40,590 nt of DNA from Terriglobales bacterium (GTDB lineage: Bacteria > Acidobacteriota > Terriglobia > Bryobacterales > Bryobacteraceae): NCBI GenBank assembly GCA_021372245.1, contig JAJFUV010000025.1:1-40590 (forward strand), given 5' to 3'. The notes under the pieces were generated by a model. It was not told where the DNA came from, did not search any database, and was given only the letters and a program-made list of their open reading frames with translations. The position numbers were made by a program, and so were the translations under genes. Positions 8,293 through 17,051 of this stretch are shown in pieces; within the stretch, counting starts at the first letter, position 1; each line of letters begins with the position of its first letter.

Positions 8293-9224
8293 AGCGGCTT
8301 CCTTATCTGCTGCAGAACTTCGTTCTCCTCTACGAACTTTCGCACGGGCGCCAGGAACTCGGCGCTGGGTGCCGGCGTGAGTTGGACCATATGAGACTGG
8401 ATAAGACCCAGGATTTCGAGCACTGCTTTGATGGCCATCAGGCGGAGCACCGTGGAATCCTGGGGCTTCGCCTCCAGCAGACCGAACACCTTCATCATGG
8501 AGGCGATGCGCGGCTGGTACCTTGCGATGGCGTCGTGGTCGCCGGCGGCGGCCGCCTTCCAGGCCTCTACCATGAAGGCCGGCGCGAAATTGCCGATGCT
8601 GACCACGCAACCGGCAGCGCCCGCCGTGGCAGCCGGCAGCGCCAGCAATTCGTTCCCGTGCATGTAGCTGAACGACGCGTCGTGACGCACGTAGTTGAGA
8701 ATGGCGAGCGTGCGCGCGAAGTCGTTCACGGTGTCCTTGATGCCGACGAAGTTGGGATGATGACGAAGTTTCTCGATGGTGGCAGGCTCGATGGTGTTAT
8801 TGGTGCGGAACGGAATGTTGTAAGCCAGGACAGGCAGCGGCGAATGGTCCGCGATCGAACTGAAGAAACGCAGCATCTCGGGCTGCGACGTCCGGAAATA
8901 GTACGGCGTCAGCGCGACAGCAAAATCGGCTCCGGCCGTGGCGATGTCGTTTGCGCGCTCGTAGGTTTCCTCAAGCGAGTTCGACGAGAGCCCCGCGCAC
9001 ACCGGCACGCGCCGGTGGACGTACTTGACCACCGCGCGCAGCAGTTGGATCTGTTTGGACCAGGTCAGGCTCACGCACTCCCCGGAACTGCCGAGGGCGA
9101 AAATGCCATTCACGCCGCCGGCAATCAGGTACTCAACCAGGCGGCCGGTGGACTCCTCGTCGATTTCGCCACCCGCCGTGAGCGGGGTGACCATGGGTAC
9201 TACCACACCATTCAAACGTTGCAT
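8289..9224 (-). CDS. Dihydrodipicolinate synthase / N-acetylneuraminate lyase family protein
   Basis: A 311-aa (beta/alpha)8 aldolase of the DHDPS/NAL family. Visible landmarks are FALGSSGE (pyruvate carboxylate binding), YNIPFRT with Tyr135, and GIKDT with the Schiff-base Lys163. Family members cleave or form a 2-oxo acid via a pyruvate imine: DapA in lysine synthesis, NanA on sialic acid, KdgD and others on 2-keto-3-deoxy sugar acids. The operon context (transporter, oxidoreductase, propeller, FCD regulator) argues for a catabolic lyase or dehydratase rather than DapA; the exact substrate cannot be read from the sequence. The ATG at 9224 lies 1 bp after the stop of the oxidoreductase gene, and the stop overlaps the next start. 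Confidence 0.85.
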   Translation of the reverse strand: MQRLNGVVVPMVTPLTAGGEIDEESTGRLVEYLIAGGVNGIFALGSSGECVSLTWSKQIQLLRAVVKYVHRRVPVCAGLSSNSLEETYERANDIATAGADFAVALTPYYFRTSQPEMLRFFSSIADHSPLPVLAYNIPFRTNNTIEPATIEKLRHHPNFVGIKDTVNDFARTLAILNYVRHDASFSYMHGNELLALPAATAGAAGCVVSIGNFAPAFMVEAWKAAAAGDHDAIARYQPRIASMMKVFGLLEAKPQDSTVLRLMAIKAVLEILGLIQSHMVQLTPAPSAEFLAPVRKFVEENEVLQQIRKPL

Positions 9225-9225
9225 A

Positions 9226-11058
9226 CTAATAAACTCGAATCTCGTATACTCGTGCGGCCGGGTCTCCGTGCGTACGCTTCACCAGGAGGCGAAGCGAGCG
9301 GCATACCGCGGGCCGGGCGAGCGCGTGTCTCCTCTTTCTGAGATAGTTGTTGCGAATTTCGATGACTGTTCCGCCGCAGATGAGGTCGTAATCGGCTACG
9401 GTTTCCGGCTGCGGCCCGCGAATCGTCTTCCGCGTAAACTCGTCGCTCAGCGACAGGGTCAATTCACGGTCGAAAGCGGTGTCAAATGTGACTTGTACTT
9501 CATGTATTGTCACCGGCTCGGGCCAGGTGAGTTCGACCCACGCCGGCAAGTCGAGCGACCGCCACTGGTTCGAACACTCAGGGAGACTTGGATGAAGGCT
9601 CTTCCCAGTCGCGCGCGTGACCCCGTTCGTGATGAGCGCGGCCTCATATCCCGGTGCTTCAGACGACGCGGTGATCGCGGCCGCAGGTGCCAGGTCGCGA
9701 TCACCGTCGTGGTGCACCGTCAGGAGAAACATATCGTCCTCGACCAAGCGCCGCTGGAGGCGGCCCAGGTACGCCGGATCGAGCAGGTCCGCCGAACCGG
9801 CAAGCCCCGCCTGGCAGGCGAGCGCCGCCGCGGTGCCCACGGCCTGTCCGGTCAGCGCGCACGTGGCCATTACACGCGTCGAAGCGAAAGCGACGTGCGT
9901 GGCGGAGATGTTGCGACCGGCAAAGAACAGATTACGCACGTTGCGGGAGTAGAGCGCCCGCAACGGAATCGAGTAGAGATGCGGCACGTCGAGCTGCGTG
10001 CAGGGATACTCGTCGGCCGCGTCCACGCCGGCGCTCGGGTGCAGGTCGAGCCACCAGCCTCCGTAAGCCACTTCGTCGTCGAAGATGCGGCCCGAAACGA
10101 CGTCGTTTTCCGTCATGACGTGCGGGCCGAGAAAGCGGCGTGATTCACGCTTCCCGGGCAGCATGCCGACCCAATCCAGGCTCCAGTTATCCGGACCTTC
10201 GACGGGTCCGGCGGCCTCGATGCCTTCCGTCCACTTGTCGTAGCTGGCCGTGACGGCATCGCACCGGCAGCCGTTCTTGATGTGGTCCCAGACGCCAAGA
10301 GCGATGCGCAACAACTCGTGGCGTATGCGCGCATTGTCGCGGATGGTGTCGAGTTCGCCACCCCACTCCAGCCACCAGTAGCCGTACTCCCATTCGCGGT
10401 GGCTGCGCAGCCGCAAATCGGTTCCGGTGAAATGCCGCGCCCAGGCTGGTGCGGTGAAGGGACAGGGATGATCCTTCCGGCTGGCGCTGAAGAGGATGGT
10501 GCTGCCGAGCGTCTTTCGGTCGGCCTCCTCTACGGCGTGCGGCTCGTTGAATTCCCGGCGGGCCTCGCGCCCTACGCGGAATTCCGCGCCCGCTTCCTTG
10601 CCGAGCCGCCCGTCGCCGGAGCAGTCCGCAAAGAACCGCGCTTCGATCTCGAACTCGTCTTCGGTAGAGGGACGTGTCGCCCGCACGCGGCGGATAAAGC
10701 CGTCGTCTACCTCGCAGCCCACGCAGGCGGTGTCGAGCAGCAAATGGATGCGCGGTTCGCTCACGACCTTGTCGTAGAGCAGCAGATCGAACATCGGGAA
10801 GCTGCGCTCCGGATTCCGGACGCTGTCCTCGACGCGAAGTTCGTCAATGATGCCGCTTTCGCGCGCACCGGGCCGCCTGCCGGAGCACGAGGCGCCGGAG
10901 ATGTGCATGCGAACTTCGGAGGAAGCGTTGCCGCCCAGCACGCTACGGTCCTGCAACAGCACCACCGTGGCGCCGCAGCGCGCGGCGGCCAGCGCGGCCG
11001 AAACGCCTGCCATGCCGCCCCCGACGACACAGAGGTCCGCAGTAATCTCAATGGGCAC
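9226..11058 (-). CDS. FAD-dependent oxidoreductase with C-terminal discoidin-like domain
   Basis: About 610 aa. The N-terminus has a dinucleotide-binding Rossmann motif, VVGGGMAG at residues 11-18, followed by VLGGNASSEVR, typical of the FAD_oxidored (PF12831) group found in sugar-catabolism clusters of Acidobacteria and Planctomycetes. A second FAD segment, LFFAGRNISATHVAFASTRV, closes the flavin domain around residue 420. The last 160 residues look like an F5/8 type C (discoidin-like) beta-sandwich. There is no signal peptide, so the protein should be cytoplasmic. I chose GTG at 11058, preceded by GGGAGG; GTG at 11076 is an in-frame alternative. The start overlaps the esterase gene's end by 11 bp, so the two are probably coupled. 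The substrate is unknown; a carbohydrate alcohol is a guess from context. Confidence 0.8.
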   Translation of the reverse strand: MPIEITADLCVVGGGMAGVSAALAAARCGATVVLLQDRSVLGGNASSEVRMHISGASCSGRRPGARESGIIDELRVEDSVRNPERSFPMFDLLLYDKVVSEPRIHLLLDTACVGCEVDDGFIRRVRATRPSTEDEFEIEARFFADCSGDGRLGKEAGAEFRVGREARREFNEPHAVEEADRKTLGSTILFSASRKDHPCPFTAPAWARHFTGTDLRLRSHREWEYGYWWLEWGGELDTIRDNARIRHELLRIALGVWDHIKNGCRCDAVTASYDKWTEGIEAAGPVEGPDNWSLDWVGMLPGKRESRRFLGPHVMTENDVVSGRIFDDEVAYGGWWLDLHPSAGVDAADEYPCTQLDVPHLYSIPLRALYSRNVRNLFFAGRNISATHVAFASTRVMATCALTGQAVGTAAALACQAGLAGSADLLDPAYLGRLQRRLVEDDMFLLTVHHDGDRDLAPAAAITASSEAPGYEAALITNGVTRATGKSLHPSLPECSNQWRSLDLPAWVELTWPEPVTIHEVQVTFDTAFDRELTLSLSDEFTRKTIRGPQPETVADYDLICGGTVIEIRNNYLRKRRHALARPAVCRSLRLLVKRTHGDPAARVYEIRVY

Positions 11059-11890
11059 GCGCACCTCCCAGCACACGCTCGTGGAAGCGCAGCGCCTCCG
11101 GCAGCGCTTCCGCTACCGCAGAGAAGACGTGCCCGCCGTCGAGCGTCTTGAATGTGTGCTTAATGCCCAGCGAGTTCAGTTTCTTGTGGAACGCCTGGTT
11201 CATGCGATAGTCGAAGGCGCCTTTGCCGGTCGCGAACCACAGCGGTTTTCCTCGCAGAGCATCGGCCGCGCTCATCGGATTCAGCCCGGGCCATTGCGCC
11301 GGAGGGCCGAAAACCGCAGGCACTACATGGTTGTCCCGCTCAGGATAGCCGGGATTGGGAAAATCCAGCAGGCCCAGGATTCCCGTCCACGACGTAAACA
11401 CGTGCGGATACTGCTGGATCAACCGGACTGAGCCGTAGGCGCCCATGCTCCAGCCGCCGCATCCACGGCGGTTTGGGGGAATAGAGAAAGCCTGCGCCAC
11501 CCATTCGGTCAGTTCTACAACGTACTCCTGGTAACCCGGCGCGATCCACCAGGATGCGCCGCCTTCCGGCATGAGAATAACGTGACTCGCGGATTTCAGT
11601 GTGTCATTCGTGGAGGGGTTTTCGACGAGGGTGCGATGATTCCTCCCGCTGCCGTGCAGCAGAACTACTAGCGTGGGTTCGGCGGTCATGCGCTCCGGCA
11701 ACACCAACGTGCAGGAAGTTTCACGCCGCAAAGCTTTCGAATGATACTTACACTCCCAAACGCGCGGTTCACGAGCACGGCAGGAACTTTCCAGTTGCGG
11801 CGGGAGCGTCTGACCTGTCATTTTTAGAGGTGAAAGCAATGCGAGAAGAGTGCAGAAAATACAGAACCGGACTATAGGTGTATCCCGCAT
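11048..11890 (-). CDS. Exported alpha/beta-hydrolase, esterase-D/PHB-depolymerase-like
   Basis: A 280-aa protein with a hydrophobic N-terminus (FCIFCTLLALLSPLKMTGQ) that reads as a signal peptide. The oxyanion-hole stretch VVLLHGSGRNH and the nucleophile elbow GGWSMGAYGS (Ser148 in GWSMG) are clear; Asp227 (AFDY) and His254 (GGHVF) are plausible remaining triad members. The family includes carbohydrate and feruloyl esterases and polyhydroxybutyrate depolymerases, so removal of an ester group from an incoming glycan fits the surroundings but is inferred. It is the first gene of a four-gene minus-strand operon and diverges from the GntR-type regulator; an imperfect copy of the island's operator lies a few bases upstream of its ATG. 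Confidence 0.8.
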   Translation of the reverse strand: MRDTPIVRFCIFCTLLALLSPLKMTGQTLPPQLESSCRAREPRVWECKYHSKALRRETSCTLVLPERMTAEPTLVVLLHGSGRNHRTLVENPSTNDTLKSASHVILMPEGGASWWIAPGYQEYVVELTEWVAQAFSIPPNRRGCGGWSMGAYGSVRLIQQYPHVFTSWTGILGLLDFPNPGYPERDNHVVPAVFGPPAQWPGLNPMSAADALRGKPLWFATGKGAFDYRMNQAFHKKLNSLGIKHTFKTLDGGHVFSAVAEALPEALRFHERVLGGARAH

Positions 11891-11897
11891 TGCATTA

Positions 11898-11913
11898 TCG
11901 ATATCGCTAACGG
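11898..11913. promoter_or_regulatory. Operator-like site, imperfect copy between divergent genes
   Basis: TCGATATCGCTAACGG matches TCGTTATCGATAACGA at 13 of 16 positions. It sits in the 47-bp gap between the esterase ATG (11890) and the regulator ATG (11938), so one bound protein could control both directions. The mismatches break the symmetry, which would fit a weaker, autoregulatory site. Confidence 0.5.
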
Positions 11914-11937
11914 TAGACTAGTACGTAAGTGACCGCT

Positions 11938-12627
11938 ATGTCAATTGCCCAATCGGGAGGCACGGTGGAACGGGGGGCCGGTTTTAAGCCGGTTCGCACC
12001 AAATCGGTGCGCGAACAAGTGCTTGAAGCGCTCCGAGCCTCCATTTTCTCAGGCCAGCTCAAGCCCGGCGATCCCTTGCGCGAGGCGCATCTTGCGCGTG
12101 ATTTCGGAGTGAGCCAGGCGACGGTGCGCGAAGCACTCATCGAACTGGAGCACATGGGGCTGGTGGTTCGCAAGCCCAACAAGGAAACCATCGTAACGCG
12201 GCTCAGCCAGGAAGAGATTGCCGAGCGAGCCGAACTTCGCGCCGCGCTGGAGGGCATGGCAGGCGTACAGGCCAGCCGCCGGCTTACTGACGATGATTTC
12301 TCGGTGTTGGAGCAGAAGCTCAGCGCCGTGAAGACGGCACAGGCCGCCGAAGATTATTTCAGCTTCTCGGCCGCCGACCTAGGTTTTCATCGCACGGTCT
12401 GGGAAATGTCCGGCAACAAGACACTGTTTCGCACGCTGGACAATCTGACCGTTCCCCTGTTCGCATTCCTGAGCATCCAACGCAGCCGCCGGTTCCACAA
12501 TGTTTCGCCCGGTGTGCAGCCGCATCAACCCATCCTGGATGCCTTGCGCTCAAGAGACGAAGCCGCCATAAAGGCTGCGTTCGAAGAGCACATCATGCGC
12601 TCTTACCAGCAACTGTCGGAGCCCTAA
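11938..12627 (+). CDS. GntR-family transcriptional regulator, FCD (FadR-type) subfamily
   Basis: About 229 aa. An N-terminal winged helix-turn-helix begins near VREQVLEALRASIFSGQLKPGD and includes LARDFGVSQATVREALIELE, the classic GntR recognition helix region. The C-terminal all-helical FCD domain has DLGFHRTVWEMSGN and, later, HQPILDAL and FEEHIM, which supply the Asp and His residues that usually bind a metal and the carboxylate effector. Regulators of this subfamily answer to sugar acids and organic acids, in line with the neighbouring transporter and lyase. It is divergent from the esterase operon, the usual position of a local regulator. GTG at 11929 is an alternative start; neither start has a good ribosome site. 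Confidence 0.9.
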   Translation: MSIAQSGGTVERGAGFKPVRTKSVREQVLEALRASIFSGQLKPGDPLREAHLARDFGVSQATVREALIELEHMGLVVRKPNKETIVTRLSQEEIAERAELRAALEGMAGVQASRRLTDDDFSVLEQKLSAVKTAQAAEDYFSFSAADLGFHRTVWEMSGNKTLFRTLDNLTVPLFAFLSIQRSRRFHNVSPGVQPHQPILDALRSRDEAAIKAAFEEHIMRSYQQLSEP

Positions 12628-12657
12628 AGGCAGGTCGGAATACAGCATCGAGGCGAG

Positions 12658-12686
12658 TTGACAAGTACAGAGGCTCTCCATATACT
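12658..12686 (+). promoter_or_regulatory. Strong sigma-70-like promoter of the receptor gene
   Basis: TTGACA at 12658-12663 and TATACT at 12681-12686 are separated by 17 bp, close to the textbook vegetative promoter. The expected transcription start, near 12692-12694, falls inside the palindrome at 12689-12704, so a protein bound there would repress. The receptor ATG follows about 55 bp further on. Confidence 0.7.
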
Positions 12687-12688
12687 TA

Positions 12689-12704
12689 TCGTTATCGATA
12701 ACGA
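12689..12704. promoter_or_regulatory. Operator-like palindrome, copy 2
   Basis: Perfect palindrome TCGTTATCGATAACGA, base-for-base the same as at 6050-6065. It begins 2 bp after the -10 box and covers the likely transcription start, the usual position of a repressor operator. Confidence 0.75.
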
Positions 12705-12748
12705 CATCGTTATGCTGTCGTTGTACGTATAAGTGACTGGAGGTCTTC

Positions 12749-15700
12749 ATGGATCTGCGTTTAAAGCTTGTGTTCGTTTGGATGTTCGTCGCAATCTGGT
12801 CCGCTCTGGCCCAGACTCCCACCGGTGAGATTCGAGGGCGCGTGGTGGACGCGTCATCCGCCGTAATCGCGGCCGCGAAGGTGGAAGTCACGAATCTCGA
12901 AACCAACGTGGTCATTCGCACCATGACAAACCACGAAGGGAATTTTCTGGTGCGAAACCTCAATCCGGGCAATTTCCGGTTGACGGTTTCTCATGAGGGT
13001 TTCAAGAGCTACACACGACAACCGTTGCAGGTGCGCGTCGGCGACGTGCTGAACCTTCAGGTTCCGCTCGAGTTGGGCGCGGTGTCGGACACGATCAATG
13101 TGACGGCCGAGACTCCTCTGCTCGAAACGGCCAACGCGACAGTCGGACAGGTGGTGGATACGCGGCGCATTCAGGACCTGCCGACGCCCGGCAACAGCGC
13201 GATCTACCAACTTCAGTTTGTTCCCGGCGCTTCGACAACTACGGCGGTGACCAATCTGTGGCCGCCGGACGCGCTGGGCAGCGGCGGTTCGACTTCGATC
13301 GGTGGCGGCCGTCCGGGCGCCAACGAGTTCGCCCTCGACGGTACGCCAATGATGACACGCGGCGGTGGATTCACGCTCAACCCTCCGCAGGAGATGGTGC
13401 AGGAAGTCCGCGTGACGACGGCTGGCTACGACGCGTCGCTCGGCCGCTTTCTCGGCGGGCACGTGAACATGGTCATGAAGAGCGGCACCAACACCCTTCA
13501 CGGCAGCCTGGTCTACCAGAACCTGAGCCGGGGCATGATCGCCAAGGATCTGTTCACCAGCAACGCCATCAACGACCCGAAGACGGGCCCGGTAACCTCG
13601 GAGAAAATCGAAAAGAACTGGCCGCCGCAACGCGTGTTGCGGATCCAGGGCAACATGGGCGGGCCGGTGTACGTCCCAGGCATCTACGACGGCCGCAACC
13701 GCACGTTCTGGACCTTCGGCGGCGACGGGGTGGATCGCCAGCGCGCCTCGCGCGCCTCCTACACGGTTCCGGCCGCGGAGCAACGGCAGGGCGATTTCTC
13801 CGCGCTCCTGAAGCTCGGCTCGCAGTATCAGATTTACGATCCGGCGACCATCGCAGCCGCATCAGGAGGACGTTACAGCCGCCAACCGTTCGCGGGCAAC
13901 CTGATTCCGGCGAGCCGCTTCAATGCCATCTCGAAACAACTGCTCACTTATTACCCGCTGCCCAACGCAACCGGCAACGCGGATGGCTCCAGCAACTACA
14001 CGGATCCGAACATGGCCGATTCGCCATACAAGGGCTACCTGGGCCGCGTGGACCACACCATCAACGACCGCCATCGCTTCTTCGTGTCGTTCAACATGGC
14101 TTACACGGACCCGCAGAGCGACCGGTATTTCCACAACGACGCAACCGGCACGATCCGCGAGCGCCGTCAACGAGGGCTGACCTTCGAACACACTTATGTC
14201 GCTAGCGCATCCACGATTCTGAATTTCCGCTACGGTTTGAACCGCTTCCGCGACGATACGGCTCCGCCCAGCCTCGGCTTCAATCTCGCCAGTTTGGGCA
14301 TGAGCAACAGCCTGGTCTCGCAACTGGACAGTTCGCTGACATCGATGCCGACGATCAGCATTTCGGGTGACACGGGCATCGGCGGAGGGAGCGGATCGCG
14401 CCCCCGCACGACGTATCACAACCTGATCGGGCAGGGCACTCACGTAAGGGGTAACCACACGGTGCGTTTCGGCCTCGAATCACGTTTGATGTTCGAGAAC
14501 AACTGGTCGCTGGGGAACATTTCCCCGGCGCTCTCGTTCGCGCAGACATGGACCCGCGGGCCGCTGGACAACTCTCCCGCCGCGCCCATCGGCCAAGGCT
14601 TGGCATCGTTCCTTCTCGGTTTGCCCACCGGAGGATCCATCAACCGCAACGCATCCTCGGCCGAGGCCTCGCGATATTGGGGCCTGTTCGTACAGGACGA
14701 CTGGAAAATCGGCCGCCGGCTCACCGTGAACCTCGGCCTGCGTTGGGATTACGACACTCCAACGACGGAGCGCTACAACCGCGCCACGCGGGGCTTCGCC
14801 TATGACACGGCAAGCCCGGTGGAGGCGGCTGCGCGTGCCAATTACGCGTTGAACCCCATTCCTGAGATTCCCGCAGCCCAATTCCACGCGACCGGCGGTT
14901 TGCTCTTTGCGGGCCTGAACGGGGCGCCGCGCGGCTATGTAGACCCGGATCGCAACAACTTTTCTCCGCGCATCGGCTTCGCTTACCAGTTGACGCCGAA
15001 GACGGCTCTGCGCGGCGGCTACGGCATCTTCTTCGCTCCGATGGGCTCGGATCAACTCGATGCGAGCCAACCGGGATTCAGCCAGACCACGCAGGTTGTG
15101 CCAAGTCTGGACAACGGTATCACTTTCCGTGCCACGATGGCCAATCCTTTCCCGGACGGAATCCTGGAAGCGCAGGGTGCATCGCAGGGCCTGGCAACCT
15201 ACCTCGGCCAAGGCATCACGATCGTGAATCCGCAGCTTCGCAGCGGCTACACGCAGCGCTGGGGTTTCAACGTGCAACGTGAGCTTCCCGGGCACTTCCT
15301 GGCCGACATCGGCTACATGGGCAACCGTAGCACGGCACTGGGCGTTTCACGCGCGCTGAACGCGCTGCCGAATCAGTACCTGAGCACGCTGGGAACCCGC
15401 GACGCGGCAACCATCTCCTATCTCACCGCGCAAGTGAAGAATCCGTTCTACGGCTTGCCGCAATTCACGGGGACTTCGCTGCAAAGCAGCAACGTCCAGC
15501 GCCAGCAACTGTTACTGGCCTACCCGCAGTACACCGGCGTGAGCACGACGACAAACGACGGCTATGCGTGGTACCACGCACTGCAGGCCAGGGTCGAGCG
15601 GCGATTTTCGGCCGGCTACACTCTACAGGGCAGCTATACGTTCTCGAAGAACATGGAGGCGGTCAGCTACCTCAACGCCGGCGACGCAGGCCTGCACGAG

Positions 15701-16255
15701 GTTGTGTCGTCCATCGATCAGACCCATGTGCTGGCGGTGACCGGAGTGTATGAGTTTCCCTTTGGCAAGGGCAAGCGCTTCGTGAACTCGAACCGGTGGC
15801 TCGACCTGGCCGTCGGTGGCTGGAACGTGAACGGCGTGTGGCAAGTGCAGAGCGGCCGCCCCCTCGGATGGGGGAACATCCTCTTCACCGGCAACATCAA
15901 AGATATTGCACTGTCGCACTCGGAGCGCACTCCGGACCGCTGGTTCAATGTGGACGCGGGATTCAACAAGAACTCGGCGCAGCAGTTGGCCAGCAATCTG
16001 CGCACCTTCCCGTTGCGGTTGAACGGCGTCCGGGCGCCCGGCATCGACATCGTAAACCTCTCCCTGTTCAAAGACTTTCACGTCACTGAGCGCGTGAAGC
16101 TGCAGTTCCGTGCCGAAGCGGTGGATGCCTTGAACGAGACGCCTCTTTCGTCGCCTAGCGTCTCCCCGACCAGCGGATCGTTCGGGACCATCACGACCGT
16201 CGGTGCGGGCAACACGCAGCGGCGCGTTACGCTCGGCGGGAAGATTTCCTGGTAA
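12749..16255 (+). CDS. TonB-dependent receptor, Oar-like, with carboxypeptidase-regulatory domain
   Basis: A complete 1168-aa outer-membrane receptor. A signal peptide ending ...WSALAQ is followed by a carboxypeptidase-regulatory-like beta-sandwich (about residues 25-105: GEIRGRVVDASSAVIAAAKV ... NFRLTVSHEGFKSY), then a plug region (TISGxx-like segments near ETANATVGQVVDTRRIQDLP and GRPGANEFALDGTP) and a long beta-barrel ending in Trp. This is the standard build of the large Acidobacterial receptor family. GGAGG at 12739-12743 supports the ATG. A near-consensus promoter and the shared operator lie upstream, so its expression is probably tied to the transporter and esterase operon, suggesting that it brings in the same ligand. 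Its last 29 bases overlap the end of the convergent AlkD-like gene. Confidence 0.93.
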   Translation: MDLRLKLVFVWMFVAIWSALAQTPTGEIRGRVVDASSAVIAAAKVEVTNLETNVVIRTMTNHEGNFLVRNLNPGNFRLTVSHEGFKSYTRQPLQVRVGDVLNLQVPLELGAVSDTINVTAETPLLETANATVGQVVDTRRIQDLPTPGNSAIYQLQFVPGASTTTAVTNLWPPDALGSGGSTSIGGGRPGANEFALDGTPMMTRGGGFTLNPPQEMVQEVRVTTAGYDASLGRFLGGHVNMVMKSGTNTLHGSLVYQNLSRGMIAKDLFTSNAINDPKTGPVTSEKIEKNWPPQRVLRIQGNMGGPVYVPGIYDGRNRTFWTFGGDGVDRQRASRASYTVPAAEQRQGDFSALLKLGSQYQIYDPATIAAASGGRYSRQPFAGNLIPASRFNAISKQLLTYYPLPNATGNADGSSNYTDPNMADSPYKGYLGRVDHTINDRHRFFVSFNMAYTDPQSDRYFHNDATGTIRERRQRGLTFEHTYVASASTILNFRYGLNRFRDDTAPPSLGFNLASLGMSNSLVSQLDSSLTSMPTISISGDTGIGGGSGSRPRTTYHNLIGQGTHVRGNHTVRFGLESRLMFENNWSLGNISPALSFAQTWTRGPLDNSPAAPIGQGLASFLLGLPTGGSINRNASSAEASRYWGLFVQDDWKIGRRLTVNLGLRWDYDTPTTERYNRATRGFAYDTASPVEAAARANYALNPIPEIPAAQFHATGGLLFAGLNGAPRGYVDPDRNNFSPRIGFAYQLTPKTALRGGYGIFFAPMGSDQLDASQPGFSQTTQVVPSLDNGITFRATMANPFPDGILEAQGASQGLATYLGQGITIVNPQLRSGYTQRWGFNVQRELPGHFLADIGYMGNRSTALGVSRALNALPNQYLSTLGTRDAATISYLTAQVKNPFYGLPQFTGTSLQSSNVQRQQLLLAYPQYTGVSTTTNDGYAWYHALQARVERRFSAGYTLQGSYTFSKNMEAVSYLNAGDAGLHEVVSSIDQTHVLAVTGVYEFPFGKGKRFVNSNRWLDLAVGGWNVNGVWQVQSGRPLGWGNILFTGNIKDIALSHSERTPDRWFNVDAGFNKNSAQQLASNLRTFPLRLNGVRAPGIDIVNLSLFKDFHVTERVKLQFRAEAVDALNETPLSSPSVSPTSGSFGTITTVGAGNTQRRVTLGGKISW

Positions 16256-16991
16256 CCGCGGAACGCCGGTAGCGCGCCTTTTGTTCCGGCGTCATCTTTT
16301 CGGTGGCGTACTGGAAGATCAGGCGCGCGGCCGTGTCTTTGAATTCGGCCAGGAACGGCTCCACCACCTTCGGCTGCTTCTTCCAGGCTTCACGGAGGAA
16401 CCAGCCGAGGCCCTGATGGACGACGCGTTCCTCGTCGAGCATCATGGGCCGGATGAATTCAAGAAGCGGCGCGCCGTTCTTCACGGTCTTCAGCAACGAA
16501 AGCAGGCTCACCGGGACCGCGCGGCGCTTGAAACGCGCCGGCGAGGAGCGCCACTTGCCGAGCTCGTCGATTTTGACCGAGCCCTGCGCCAGGCACCATC
16601 CGGTCAACTCACCCGAAAGCACGTCGCAATGCGCCCAGTTGCGCACGCCTTCATCGAGCCACTTCCCGACCCGCTGAAACTCTTTTGGACCAATCCTGTC
16701 GCGATAGGCGGCGGTGAGAATGATGGCGAACGAACCCATCTCGTAGTTCGGATTCCGAAATAGCAGGTCGCCGAGATCGAGGAAGCCGGCGAGGCCCAAT
16801 TCGGCGTGCGCTTCGAGCAGGGTCTTCTTGTAGGCGTGCGTCTCCTCGAAATCGACGCCATAAGCCTGATATCCCTCCTTGAAGTAACGCGAGTACTTGG
16901 CCACATTCGCGGCACTGGCGTGTTCGACGCAGAACGCCTCGATTTCCTTGACAAGTTTGGAAAGATTGCGGGTGGGCTTGGGTGCGGGCAT
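16227..16991 (-). CDS. AlkD-like DNA alkylation repair glycosylase
   Basis: A 254-aa all-helical HEAT-repeat protein of the DNA_alkylation family, which excises bulky or positively charged alkylated purines (N3/N7). Residues that line the active site of the Bacillus cereus enzyme (Trp109, Asp113, Arg148, Trp187) have counterparts here at Trp119 and Asp123 (NWAHCD), Arg157 (FKRRAVP) and Trp197 (QGLGWFLREAW), with almost the same spacing. That makes an active enzyme likely. The basic C-terminus (RYRRSAVTRKSSRRA) overlaps the receptor gene on the other strand by 29 bp. It is a single gene, divergent from the kinase gene that begins about 60 bp away. Confidence 0.88.
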   Translation of the reverse strand: MPAPKPTRNLSKLVKEIEAFCVEHASAANVAKYSRYFKEGYQAYGVDFEETHAYKKTLLEAHAELGLAGFLDLGDLLFRNPNYEMGSFAIILTAAYRDRIGPKEFQRVGKWLDEGVRNWAHCDVLSGELTGWCLAQGSVKIDELGKWRSSPARFKRRAVPVSLLSLLKTVKNGAPLLEFIRPMMLDEERVVHQGLGWFLREAWKKQPKVVEPFLAEFKDTAARLIFQYATEKMTPEQKARYRRSAVTRKSSRRA

Positions 16992-17051
16992 GGTGTTTCC
17001 ATTCTATCCTTCGGTTCGCCGCCGGGCATTGCGCTACAATGGCATCGCAAG

